Assembly (NCBI RefSeq): GCF_012911025.1
Contig: NZ_WUEI01000008.1
Location: 22,365 to 86,364, forward strand
Reading direction: 5' to 3'
DNA length: 64,000 bases
From: Azoarcus sp. TTM-91
Lineage (GTDB): Bacteria > Pseudomonadota > Gammaproteobacteria > Burkholderiales > Rhodocyclaceae
The notes below the pieces were generated by a model. It was not told where the DNA came from and did no database searches. It saw nothing but the letters and a program-made list of their open reading frames with translations. Positions 28,056 through 35,415 of this stretch are shown piece after piece (positions within the stretch are counted from its first letter, which is position 1; every line of letters starts with the position of its first letter). The translations under genes were made by a program, and so were the position numbers.

Positions 28056-29123
28056 TCAGCCGGCAGGGCCCTCGCCGAGCCGGGCGACGAGGATGTCCTC
28101 GGCCAGGCGGGCAATGCCGGCAGCCGAGAGATCATCGGTGATGAAGCGCGGCGCGCTGGTGAAAGCGCTGAAATGGCTGGCCTGCGAGCGCCGGTAGAGC
28201 GGGTCGTAGTGCAGATCCATCAGTTCGCCGAAAAGCTGCGGCAAGGCGCGGGCCTCGGCCAGCGCCAGCCAGCGCGAGATGGTCTCCTTGCTCTGCAGTT
28301 CCTTCAGCCGTTCAAGGCGGGCCTGCAGGGCGCCCACATCGTCACCCAGATAGGCGTAGTCCCTCACGAGAAAGGCCAGACGGGCATCGCGGCTCGCTTC
28401 CAGCACGGCACAGGGCGCCGCACGCATTGCCCGCACCAGCGCTTCCGGCAGCTGGATACGGCCGATCTTGCGGCTTTCGGCCTCCACGAACACTGGGCGG
28501 CCCGCATCGAATCCTCGCATGGCATGATGCAGCAAGGTCTCGAAGGCCTTCTGGCCAGGCTGTTCTGTGCCTGGAATGGCCCCCAGCACCGAGCCCTTGT
28601 GCTGCGCCAGCGCTTCCAGGTCCAGCACTTGCGCGCCGCGGCCGGCCAGCGCTTCCAGCACCCGCGTCTTGGCGCTGCCGGTAGGGCCGCAGAGGACGAC
28701 GAAGCGCAATACCGATGCCAGCCCGCCCACCCCCTCGATGACGTGGTTGCGGTAGGTCTTGTAACCGCCTTCCAGCTGGCAGGCATCCCAGCCAACCATG
28801 CGCATCCAGGTGACGAAGGAGCCACTGCGCATGCCACCGCGCCAGCAGTACAGCAACGGGCGCCAGTTCTTCGGCTTGTCGGCAAGGTGGCCGGCGAGGT
28901 GGCGGGCGATGTTCTCCGCCACCATTGCGCCCCCCACCCGGCGGGCTTCGAAGGCGGAGACCTGTTTGTACAGGGTGCCGACGATGATGCGCTGCTGGTT
29001 GTCCAGCACCGGCAGGTTGATCGCGCCGGGGATGTGGTCTTCGGCGAACTCGGCCGATGTCCGGGCGTCGATGATCTCGTCAAAGGAAGACAGCTGTGCT
29101 ACGGTCGCAACGCCTTTACGCAT
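28056..29123 (-). CDS. mnmH: tRNA 2-selenouridine synthase (SelU/MnmH)
   Basis: A 355-residue two-domain enzyme. The N-terminal rhodanese domain has catalytic Cys93 in [14 protein letters not shown]. The C-terminal domain has a P-loop [17 protein letters not shown] near 145-160, and the family segments [17 protein letters not shown] and [10 protein letters not shown] are present. It replaces sulfur with selenium at the wobble 2-thiouridine of tRNAs for Lys, Glu and Gln, through a geranylated intermediate, using selenophosphate. The start at 29123 leaves 39 bases to the divergent selD; a longer frame would overlap selD. No selA or selB is present in the window. Confidence 0.95.
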   Translation of the reverse strand: MRKGVATVAQLSSFDEIIDARTSAEFAEDHIPGAINLPVLDNQQRIIVGTLYKQVSAFEARRVGGAMVAENIARHLAGHLADKPKNWRPLLYCWRGGMRSGSFVTWMRMVGWDACQLEGGYKTYRNHVIEGVGGLASVLRFVVLCGPTGSAKTRVLEALAGRGAQVLDLEALAQHKGSVLGAIPGTEQPGQKAFETLLHHAMRGFDAGRPVFVEAESRKIGRIQLPEALVRAMRAAPCAVLEASRDARLAFLVRDYAYLGDDVGALQARLERLKELQSKETISRWLALAEARALPQLFGELMDLHYDPLYRRSQASHFSAFTSAPRFITDDLSAAGIARLAEDILVARLGEGPAG

Positions 29124-29162
29124 ACTTTCGGGCGCCGGTTCCGGCTTCCCCGCCTCGTTCTC

Positions 29163-30203
29163 ATGGATCAAATCAAACTCACCCAATTTTCCCACGGCGG
29201 CGGCTGCGGCTGCAAAATCGCGCCCGGTGTGCTGAGCGATCTGCTCGCCCGCATGCCGGCCGGCGTGCTACCGGCAGACCTGCTGGTTGGCACCGACACT
29301 GCGGATGACGCCGCGGTCTATCGCCTGAACGACCGCCAGGCAGTAGTCGCCACCACCGATTTCTTCACCCCCATCGTCGACGATCCCTATGACTTCGGCC
29401 GCATCGCTGCGACCAATGCGCTGTCCGACGTCTACGCCATGGGCGGCACACCCATCATGGCGCTGGCCATCGTCGGCATGCCGCTGGACAAGCTGCCGCC
29501 GGAGGTGATCGGCCGCATCCTGGAAGGCGGCGCCTCCGTCTGCCGGGAGGCCGGCATTCCGGTCGCCGGCGGCCATTCCATCGATGTGCTGGAGCCCATC
29601 TACGGCCTGGTCGGCATCGGCGTGGTCGATCCGGCGCGGGTACGTACCAACGCGGGCGCGCGTGAAGACGACGTGCTGCTGCTGAGCAAGCCGCTGGGTG
29701 TGGGCATTCTCTCCGCCGGGCTGAAGAAAGGCATCCTGTCGCCCGAGGGCTACGCCGAGATGGTGAAGTGGACGACGACGCTGAACCGCGTCGGCGCGCG
29801 CATGGCCGACATCGATGGTGTGCACGCGGTTACTGACGTCACCGGCTTCGGCCTCGCCGGCCACCTGCTGGAGATGTGTCGCGGCGCGAACCTGGAAGCA
29901 CGGCTGGAGTTCGACCGCCTGCCGGTCATCGACGAAGCGCTGCGCCTGGTGCGCGACGGCGTCGCCACCGGCGCCTCCACCCGCAATTGGGCGAGCTACG
30001 GCGCTTCGGTGGCACTGCCGCAGGATGCGGAGGAGTGGAAACGCAAGCTGGTCACCGATCCGCAGACGTCCGGCGGCCTACTGATCGCCTGCGCGGAATC
30101 CGCGGTGGCGGAAGTGCAGGCAGCTATCGAGGAAGTGCAGGGCGACAGCAGCGCCGTCATAGGCCGCATGGCGGCGGGTGAGGCGAGGGTGGTGGTCGGC
30201 TGA
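29163..30203 (+). CDS. selD: Selenide, water dikinase (selenophosphate synthetase)
   Basis: A 346-residue enzyme making selenophosphate from selenide and ATP. The glycine-rich N-terminal loop reads FSHGGGCGCKIAPG. Cys15 (codon TGC) aligns with catalytic Cys17 of E. coli SelD and Lys18 with Lys20, so this is the Cys and not the Sec form. Downstream are DDAAVYRL, TTDFFTPIVDDPYDFGRIAA, GGHSID, DVTGFGLAGHL and TDPQTSGGLL. It is divergent from mnmH, its likely consumer. A GNRA-loop terminator follows at 30225. Confidence 0.97.
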   Translation: MDQIKLTQFSHGGGCGCKIAPGVLSDLLARMPAGVLPADLLVGTDTADDAAVYRLNDRQAVVATTDFFTPIVDDPYDFGRIAATNALSDVYAMGGTPIMALAIVGMPLDKLPPEVIGRILEGGASVCREAGIPVAGGHSIDVLEPIYGLVGIGVVDPARVRTNAGAREDDVLLLSKPLGVGILSAGLKKGILSPEGYAEMVKWTTTLNRVGARMADIDGVHAVTDVTGFGLAGHLLEMCRGANLEARLEFDRLPVIDEALRLVRDGVATGASTRNWASYGASVALPQDAEEWKRKLVTDPQTSGGLLIACAESAVAEVQAAIEEVQGDSSAVIGRMAAGEARVVVG

Positions 30204-30224
30204 ACCGACCGAGACTTTCTTGAA

Positions 30225-30257
30225 GAGGCGCCGAAAGGCGCCTCGGTGTTTTTTTTT
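30225..30257 (+). terminator. Rho-independent terminator of selD
   Basis: Perfect 8-bp stem GAGGCGCC / GGCGCCTC closed by a GAAA tetraloop (30225-30244), followed by GGTG and a run of nine or ten T residues. It separates selD from the convergent tesA. Confidence 0.93.
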
Positions 30258-30268
30258 GCCCTTAGCCC

Positions 30269-30889
30269 TTACTTTGCGGCGCGGGAGCCAAGCAAGGGCT
30301 TCAACCCTTGCCACACGGTTTCCAGGATGGCGGACTGGGCAGCTGCAGTCGGGTGCGCACCATCGGCCTGGAACCATTCGGCCTTGTCGGCGAAGCCTTC
30401 CAGCAGGAAGGGCACATGGGCGATCTTCTCGCTGCCCGCGACATCAACGAAAGCCTGGCTGAAGTTGCGGGTGTAGGCGGGACCGTAGTTGGGCGGCATC
30501 TGCATGCCCACCATCAGCACCCGGGCGCCGGCGGCCTTGGAAGCCTGCACCATCGCGCGCAGGTTATCCGCCATCAGCGCGGGCTTCAGTCCGCGCAGGC
30601 CATCGTTGGCACCCAGTTCAAGGATGACGATGTCCGGCTTGTGCCTTTGCAGGGCGGCCGGCAGGCGGGAGCGGCCACCGGCGGAGGTCTCGCCGGAAAC
30701 GCTGCCATTGACGACCTCGTGGCGGAAACCTTCCTGCGCCAGGCGCGTCTGCAACAGGGTGGGCCAGGCCTCGCCGCTCTTCAGTCCGTAGCCGGCGGAG
30801 AGGCTGTCGCCCCACACCAGGATGGTTGCCGCTTGCGCGGAGCCAGCAAAGACAACGAACAAGAAGGTCAAGATGGATCGCAGCGGCAT
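30269..30889 (-). CDS. tesA: TesA-like GDSL esterase/arylesterase
   Basis: A 206-residue periplasmic SGNH hydrolase. A signal peptide (ILTFLFVVFAGSAQA) is followed by block I ILVWGDSLSAGYGL (nucleophile Ser), block III LGANDGLRG and block V FQADGAHPTAAAQ (catalytic Asp and His). These are multifunctional thioesterase/protease/lysophospholipase I enzymes. The start at 30889 has GGAGA seven bases upstream. Its 5' end overlaps that of the divergent ABC ATPase by 17 bases, the usual tesA-ybbA arrangement. Confidence 0.94.
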   Translation of the reverse strand: MPLRSILTFLFVVFAGSAQAATILVWGDSLSAGYGLKSGEAWPTLLQTRLAQEGFRHEVVNGSVSGETSAGGRSRLPAALQRHKPDIVILELGANDGLRGLKPALMADNLRAMVQASKAAGARVLMVGMQMPPNYGPAYTRNFSQAFVDVAGSEKIAHVPFLLEGFADKAEWFQADGAHPTAAAQSAILETVWQGLKPLLGSRAAK

Positions 30890-31589
30890 TGAGTTCTCCA
30901 TTCCGGTCATCGAAGTCGAGGGCCTGGGCAAACACGTTCCCATGGCCGACGGTCAAGGTGAGTTGCACATCCTGCGCGACGTCAGCTTCAGCGTGCGCGC
31001 GGGAGAGTCGGTGGCCATCGTCGGCGCCTCCGGCTCGGGAAAATCGACCTTGCTGGGATTGCTCGCCGGACTGGATGTTCCCGCCAGCGGCACGGTGCGC
31101 ATCCAGGGCAGCGATCTTTTCGCCCTGGACGAGGACGCCCGCGCGGCCCTGCGCGGGGAGGCGGTCGGCTTCGTCTTCCAGTCCTTCCAGTTGCTGCCGG
31201 CGCTGACCGCGCTGGAGAACGTGATGCTGCCGCTGGAGCTGGCCGGTGCGGACAACGCCGCCACCCAGGCGACGCAATGGCTGGAGCGGGTTGGCCTCGG
31301 CCCGCGCCTGCGCCATTACCCCAAGCACCTCTCCGGCGGCGAGCAGCAGCGAGTGGCCCTGGCCCGTGCCTTTGCCGCCAGGCCGCGGCTGCTGCTGGCG
31401 GACGAACCCACCGGCAACCTGGACGCCGAAACCGGCCGCGCCATCGTCGAGCTGATGTTCTCTCTCAACCGCGAGGCCGGCACCACGCTGCTGCTGGTGA
31501 CCCACGACGAAACCCTGGCCAGCCGCTGCGACCGCGTATTACGCATGAGCGCCGGCCAGTTGAGCGAGGCGGTGGCGGCGAGCCACTGA
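30873..31589 (+). CDS. LolD/YbbA-type ABC transporter ATPase without an adjacent permease
   Basis: A 238-residue ATPase: Walker A GASGSGKSTLL, Q-loop FVFQSFQLLPAL, signature LSGGEQQRVALARAF, Walker B LLLADEPTGNLDAE, H-loop LLVTHDETLASRCDRVL. It belongs to the MacB/LolD class that pairs with FtsX-like permeases. The start at 30873 has AAGAAGG upstream and overlaps divergent tesA. In E. coli the ybbA gene is followed by the permease ybbP. Here hpnE on the other strand comes next, so the partner must be elsewhere; the double-module permease at 35412-37901 already has its own ATPase. Confidence 0.92.
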   Translation: MDRSGIEFSIPVIEVEGLGKHVPMADGQGELHILRDVSFSVRAGESVAIVGASGSGKSTLLGLLAGLDVPASGTVRIQGSDLFALDEDARAALRGEAVGFVFQSFQLLPALTALENVMLPLELAGADNAATQATQWLERVGLGPRLRHYPKHLSGGEQQRVALARAFAARPRLLLADEPTGNLDAETGRAIVELMFSLNREAGTTLLLVTHDETLASRCDRVLRMSAGQLSEAVAASH

Positions 31590-31609
31590 AGCCCAGGCGC
31601 GGTGGCCGT

Positions 31610-32920
31610 TCAGCCGCCGCGCTCCAGCTGGCCCCAGACCCCTTCCGCGCAGGCCACGCCGGATCTCACGGCGGACTCCAGCGTCGCCGGGTATTCCGAA
31701 TCGATGTAATCCCCGGCCAGCCACAGACCGGCAAGCGGCGTCCGTATGCCAGGGCGGAACACGCCCGGTCGGCAGGCGATGGTCGCCCGCTTCTCGACAA
31801 TGGCCTGCGACCAGATCGGCGCGGGCAGCCGGCGGCCGAGTTCCCGTTCCAGCTGGGCATGCACCGCCAGGATGAGCTCATCCCGCGGCAGCGCCTCGTG
31901 CGCGCCATGGGCGCTGATGACGCAGGCGATCAGCCCGTCCCGGCCGCCCAGGCGGCCACGGTCGAAGGCCCACTGCGCCGGCCCCTGCGACAGGCCGATC
32001 ATGCTCTCCGGCAGGTGCTGGCCCGGTCCGAGGGCCAGGTAGATGGTGACGATGGGCTCGTGCGGCAACTCATCGATCTGCTTCGCCAGGCGGTCGCAGG
32101 CGCCGGTGGAGGCGAGCAGGGCGCCCGCATGGTAGGGCGCGGTGGCCAGCACCACCTGGCGCCAGGGCTTGCCGCCGGGGTCGCCCTCCAGCAGGAAACC
32201 TTCCGGGGTGGGCCGGATCGCCTCGATGGCGTTGCCGGTGCGCAGCCGGCCCCGCCGGGTGGCGAGGTAGCGTGCCGCCGGTACCGGAAAGAGCTCGGAG
32301 AGATCCACCCGCGGGATCAGCAGTTCGCTGGCTGCAGCATCCGCGGCGAGCGAGTCGCGCAGCACGTTGACGAAGACCTGGGCGGAGGCGTCCTCCACCG
32401 GGGTGTTCAGCGCGGCAATGCACAGCGGAGCCCAGATCAGTTCGCACAATAGCGGCGACTGCCGATACTGCCGCAACAGCCCTTCCACCGTGGTGCCGGG
32501 CGCGACCTTGAAGCCCGATTTCTTCAGCCCCTGCATCAGCCGCAGCATGGCGAAGCGCTCGCCCCAGCCCAACCCGCGGGCGCGCAGGATGCCGATGGCA
32601 AGATGCAGCGGCGCCGGCAGCCCGGCCGCGGCACGCAGATCCAGCCGGCCGGGCACGTGCAGCGTGAGCGGCAGGTGCGTCAGCTGCTTGGGCGTACCGC
32701 CGGTGAGGCGCAGCAGGCGGGTGAGTTCGCGATAGGCGCCGATCAGGATGTGCTGGCCGTTGTCCACCAGCCATTCGTCCTTGTGCACCACCCGGGCGCG
32801 GCCGCCCAGGGTGTGGGAGCGCTCGAACACGGTGACGTGCACGCCGCGCCGCGCCAGTTCGACGGCGCAGGCCAGGCCGGCGTAGCCAGCGCCGATGACT
32901 GCGGCGGTCGGGGCACTCAT
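31610..32920 (-). CDS. hpnE: HpnE, hydroxysqualene dehydroxylase (FAD-dependent)
   Basis: A 436-residue amine-oxidase/desaturase-fold flavoprotein. The dinucleotide site AAVIGAGYAGLACAVELARR is at the N-terminus. It continues VFERSHTLGGRARVV, DNGQHILIGAYREL, LCELIWAPLCIAALNTPVED and ends LAGLWLAGDYIDSEYPATLE SAVRSG (FAD-binding). These are typical of squalene-associated HpnE, which reduces hydroxysqualene to squalene. hpnD lies four bases upstream in the same transcription unit, so hpnC-hpnD-hpnE form a complete squalene route from farnesyl diphosphate. Confidence 0.94.
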   Translation of the reverse strand: MSAPTAAVIGAGYAGLACAVELARRGVHVTVFERSHTLGGRARVVHKDEWLVDNGQHILIGAYRELTRLLRLTGGTPKQLTHLPLTLHVPGRLDLRAAAGLPAPLHLAIGILRARGLGWGERFAMLRLMQGLKKSGFKVAPGTTVEGLLRQYRQSPLLCELIWAPLCIAALNTPVEDASAQVFVNVLRDSLAADAAASELLIPRVDLSELFPVPAARYLATRRGRLRTGNAIEAIRPTPEGFLLEGDPGGKPWRQVVLATAPYHAGALLASTGACDRLAKQIDELPHEPIVTIYLALGPGQHLPESMIGLSQGPAQWAFDRGRLGGRDGLIACVISAHGAHEALPRDELILAVHAQLERELGRRLPAPIWSQAIVEKRATIACRPGVFRPGIRTPLAGLWLAGDYIDSEYPATLESAVRSGVACAEGVWGQLERGG

Positions 32921-32924
32921 CGCT

Positions 32925-33758
32925 TCAGCCCTTCATCCAGGTCCAGCCAGCCAGCCAGACCTTGCGCAGCGGGGTCAGCGAGGTGCGGCGATCCAGCACC
33001 TTGAAGCCGTCGGCGGCGATCTCCTTCAGTAACGCGCGGTAGATGGCGGCCATGATCAGGCCGGGGCGCTGTGACTTGCGGTCGCCGGCCGGCAGCTGGG
33101 CGAAGGCTTGATCGTAGAACTGTTCGGCGCGCTGGGCTTGGAACTGCATCAGCTCGCGGAAGGCGTCGCTGTAGCGGGCCTCGAGGATGTCCTTGGCCGG
33201 CACGCCGAAGCGTTGCAGGTCTTCGATCGGCAGGTAGATGCGGCCACGGCGGGCATCCTCGCCGACGTCGCGGATGATGTTGGTGAGCTGGAAGGCCATG
33301 CCCAGGTCGTGAGCGTACTTCAGGGTCTGCCTGTCCTTGTAGCCGAAGATCTCGGCCGCGAGCAGGCCGACCACGCTGGCGACCCGGTAGCAGTAGAGCT
33401 GCAGGCCCTTGAAGTCGAGGTAGCGGGTCTGGCTGAGGTCCATCGCCATGCCGTCGATGATCTCCAGCAACTGCTCGCGCGGCATGGAAAAGCGGCTGCT
33501 GACGTCCTTGAGCGCGTGGCCCACCGGATGCGTCGGTTCGCCGCCGTGCACCCGCTCCACTTCTTGCCGCCACCACTGCAGCTTGGTTTGGGCAAGGGAG
33601 ACGTCCTTGCACTCATCCACCACATCGTCCACCTCGCGGCAGAAGGCGTAGAGCGCGGTGATGGCCTGGCGCCGTTCTGGCGGCAGGAACATGAAGCTGT
33701 AGTAGAAGCTGGAGCCGCTCTTGGCGGCCTTGTCCTGGCAATAGTCGTGCGGATTCAT
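32925..33758 (-). CDS. hpnD: HpnD, presqualene diphosphate synthase
   Basis: A 277-residue squalene/phytoene synthase-family enzyme. The first Asp-rich motif is YAFCREVDDVVDECK and the second is IIRDVGEDARRGRIYLPIED. The N-terminus YCQDKAAKSGSSFYYSFMFL matches HpnD. It condenses two farnesyl diphosphates to presqualene diphosphate. I chose the ATG at 33758; an ATG at 33836 would add 26 Arg/Pro-rich residues and overlap hpnC by 20 bases. It is the middle gene of hpnC-hpnD-hpnE. Confidence 0.94.
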   Translation of the reverse strand: MNPHDYCQDKAAKSGSSFYYSFMFLPPERRQAITALYAFCREVDDVVDECKDVSLAQTKLQWWRQEVERVHGGEPTHPVGHALKDVSSRFSMPREQLLEIIDGMAMDLSQTRYLDFKGLQLYCYRVASVVGLLAAEIFGYKDRQTLKYAHDLGMAFQLTNIIRDVGEDARRGRIYLPIEDLQRFGVPAKDILEARYSDAFRELMQFQAQRAEQFYDQAFAQLPAGDRKSQRPGLIMAAIYRALLKEIAADGFKVLDRRTSLTPLRKVWLAGWTWMKG

Positions 33759-33816
33759 TCGGGTTGGCCGGCGCGGGCGGGGGGCGCGGCGGAACAGGTG
33801 GAAGGGGAGGCAGAGG

Positions 33817-34680
33817 TCATCCTTGTCCTTGTGCATGGGTGCTGCCGGGCGAGCGCCGCCGGGAGAGCAGCGCGCGCCAGCCTATGCGCAGCCAGTCTGC
33901 GCGGCCGAGCTCAGGGCGGCGGCGGAATACGTCATAGCCGACAGCTTCGATGCCTTCCAGGATGCGAAGCCCGCCGTGCACGATGAGGCGCAGTTCCCAG
34001 CCGATGCGGCCGGGCAGGCGATGGGCCAGGGGGGCGCCCTGCAGCATCATTTCCCGGGCCCGCCCGACCTGGAAGGCGAGCAGGGCACGCCAGCGCGCAT
34101 CGCAGCGGGCGTCGGCGATGTCGGCCTCGGTGACGCCGAAACGCGCCATGTCGTCAGCCGGCAGGTAGATGCGCGGCTTGCGCCAGTCGATCGCCACATC
34201 CTGCCAGAAGTTGATGAGCTGGAGCGCGCTGCAGATGCGGTCCGAATCGCGCAGGGAGGCTTCGTCCGTCGCCTCGTAGAGATGCAGCAGCAGGCGGCCG
34301 ACCGGGTTGGCGGAGCGGCGGCAGTAGTCCAGCAGTTCGGCGAAGTCGGCGTAGCGGATCTTGACCACATCCTGGCTGAAGGCATCCAGCAGATCGTACA
34401 GCGGCTGCAGCGGCAGCCGGTGGTCGGCGACCGCCTTGCCCAGGCGCGTGAACATCGGCGCCAGCGCCCCTGCGGCGGGCGGTTCCTGGCGGGCGATGCG
34501 ATCCAGGCCATCGCGGTAAGCCCGCAGGCCGGCGAGGCGGATTTCGGTTGTCGCCTCGCCCTCGTCGGCCACATCGTCCGCGCCGCGGGCGAAGGCGTAG
34601 ATGGCCTCCACCGGTTCGCGCAGGCGCGCCGGCAGGAGCAGGGAAGCGACGGGGAAATTCTCGTAGTGATCGACGGGCAT
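33817..34680 (-). CDS. hpnC: HpnC, hydroxysqualene synthase
   Basis: A 287-residue squalene/phytoene synthase homologue. It starts MPVDHYENFPVASLLLPARL, as HpnC does, with the Asp motifs YAFARGADDVADEGE and LINFWQDVAIDWRKPRIYLP. HpnC converts presqualene diphosphate to hydroxysqualene. The Arg-rich tail (RALLSRRRSPGSTHAQGQG) is not conserved. The gene is divergent from the ABC/AttH operon across a 60-base gap, so both promoters must be packed there. No squalene-hopene cyclase is in the window. Confidence 0.93.
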   Translation of the reverse strand: MPVDHYENFPVASLLLPARLREPVEAIYAFARGADDVADEGEATTEIRLAGLRAYRDGLDRIARQEPPAAGALAPMFTRLGKAVADHRLPLQPLYDLLDAFSQDVVKIRYADFAELLDYCRRSANPVGRLLLHLYEATDEASLRDSDRICSALQLINFWQDVAIDWRKPRIYLPADDMARFGVTEADIADARCDARWRALLAFQVGRAREMMLQGAPLAHRLPGRIGWELRLIVHGGLRILEGIEAVGYDVFRRRPELGRADWLRIGWRALLSRRRSPGSTHAQGQG

Positions 34681-34740
34681 GCGGTTGGCGCGGCAGGGCG
34701 GCCGGAGTATAAGCGAAGGTTTCCGACAAAACTGCCCTGC

Positions 34741-35415
34741 ATGCTGGAAATCTCTCGCCTTTCGAAACGCCGGCCGGGCGATACCGAACGCAGCCTATTC
34801 AGCGGCCTGGAACTGCGCATCGCCGCCGGCGAATGCGTGGCGGTGGTGGGTGAGTCGGGCTCCGGCAAATCCACCTTGCTGAACTGCCTCGCCGGCCTGG
34901 AGCCGGTGGACGGCGGCGAGCTCCGACTTGGCGGCACCACGCTCACCGGCCTGGACGACGACGCTTATGCCCGCGTCCGCCGCGAACGCTTCGGCTTCGT
35001 GTTCCAGGCCTTCCACATCCTGCCGCACCTCACGCTGGCGCAGAACGTGGCGCTGCCACTCTGGCTGCTGCAGCGGCCCGCCGCCCAGGCCGAGCGGGAG
35101 GCGCTGGCGATGCTGGAGCGGGTGGGGCTGCGGGATCGCGCGGATGACTGGCCGGCGGGCCTCTCCGGCGGAGAACAGCAGCGCGTCGCCATCGCCCGTG
35201 CGCTGGTGCACAACCCGCAACTTGTGCTGGCCGACGAGCCCACCGGCAACCTGGACCCCGCTCGCGCCGACGACGTCCTGGACTTGCTGCTGGCCCGCAT
35301 CCGCGACAGCGGCGCGGCCGGCATCCTGGTGACGCACTCGCACCGCGCCGCAGCACGCTGCGATCGCATCCTGCGCCTGAGCGAGAGCGGCCTGCTGCCG
35401 GCGGACGAGGGATGA
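34741..35415 (+). CDS. ABC transporter ATPase of an AttE-like lipid/lipoprotein system
   Basis: A 224-residue LolD-class ATPase: Walker A GESGSGKSTLLNCLAG, FGFVFQAFHILPHLTLAQNV, LSGGEQQRVAIARALVHNPQ, LVLADEPTGNLDPARADDV, H-loop ILVTHSHRAAARCDRIL. It overlaps the permease gene by four bases (ATGA), so the two are partners. The three-gene order ATPase-permease-AttH matches the attEFGH-type cluster known from Nitrosomonas and related bacteria (recollection). The ATG at 34741 lies 60 bases from the divergent hpnC. Confidence 0.92.
   Translation: MLEISRLSKRRPGDTERSLFSGLELRIAAGECVAVVGESGSGKSTLLNCLAGLEPVDGGELRLGGTTLTGLDDDAYARVRRERFGFVFQAFHILPHLTLAQNVALPLWLLQRPAAQAEREALAMLERVGLRDRADDWPAGLSGGEQQRVAIARALVHNPQLVLADEPTGNLDPARADDVLDLLLARIRDSGAAGILVTHSHRAAARCDRILRLSESGLLPADEG

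Noticed and set aside
29163..29230. Possible selenocysteine SelD
   Set aside because: The active-site codon is TGC (Cys), not TGA.
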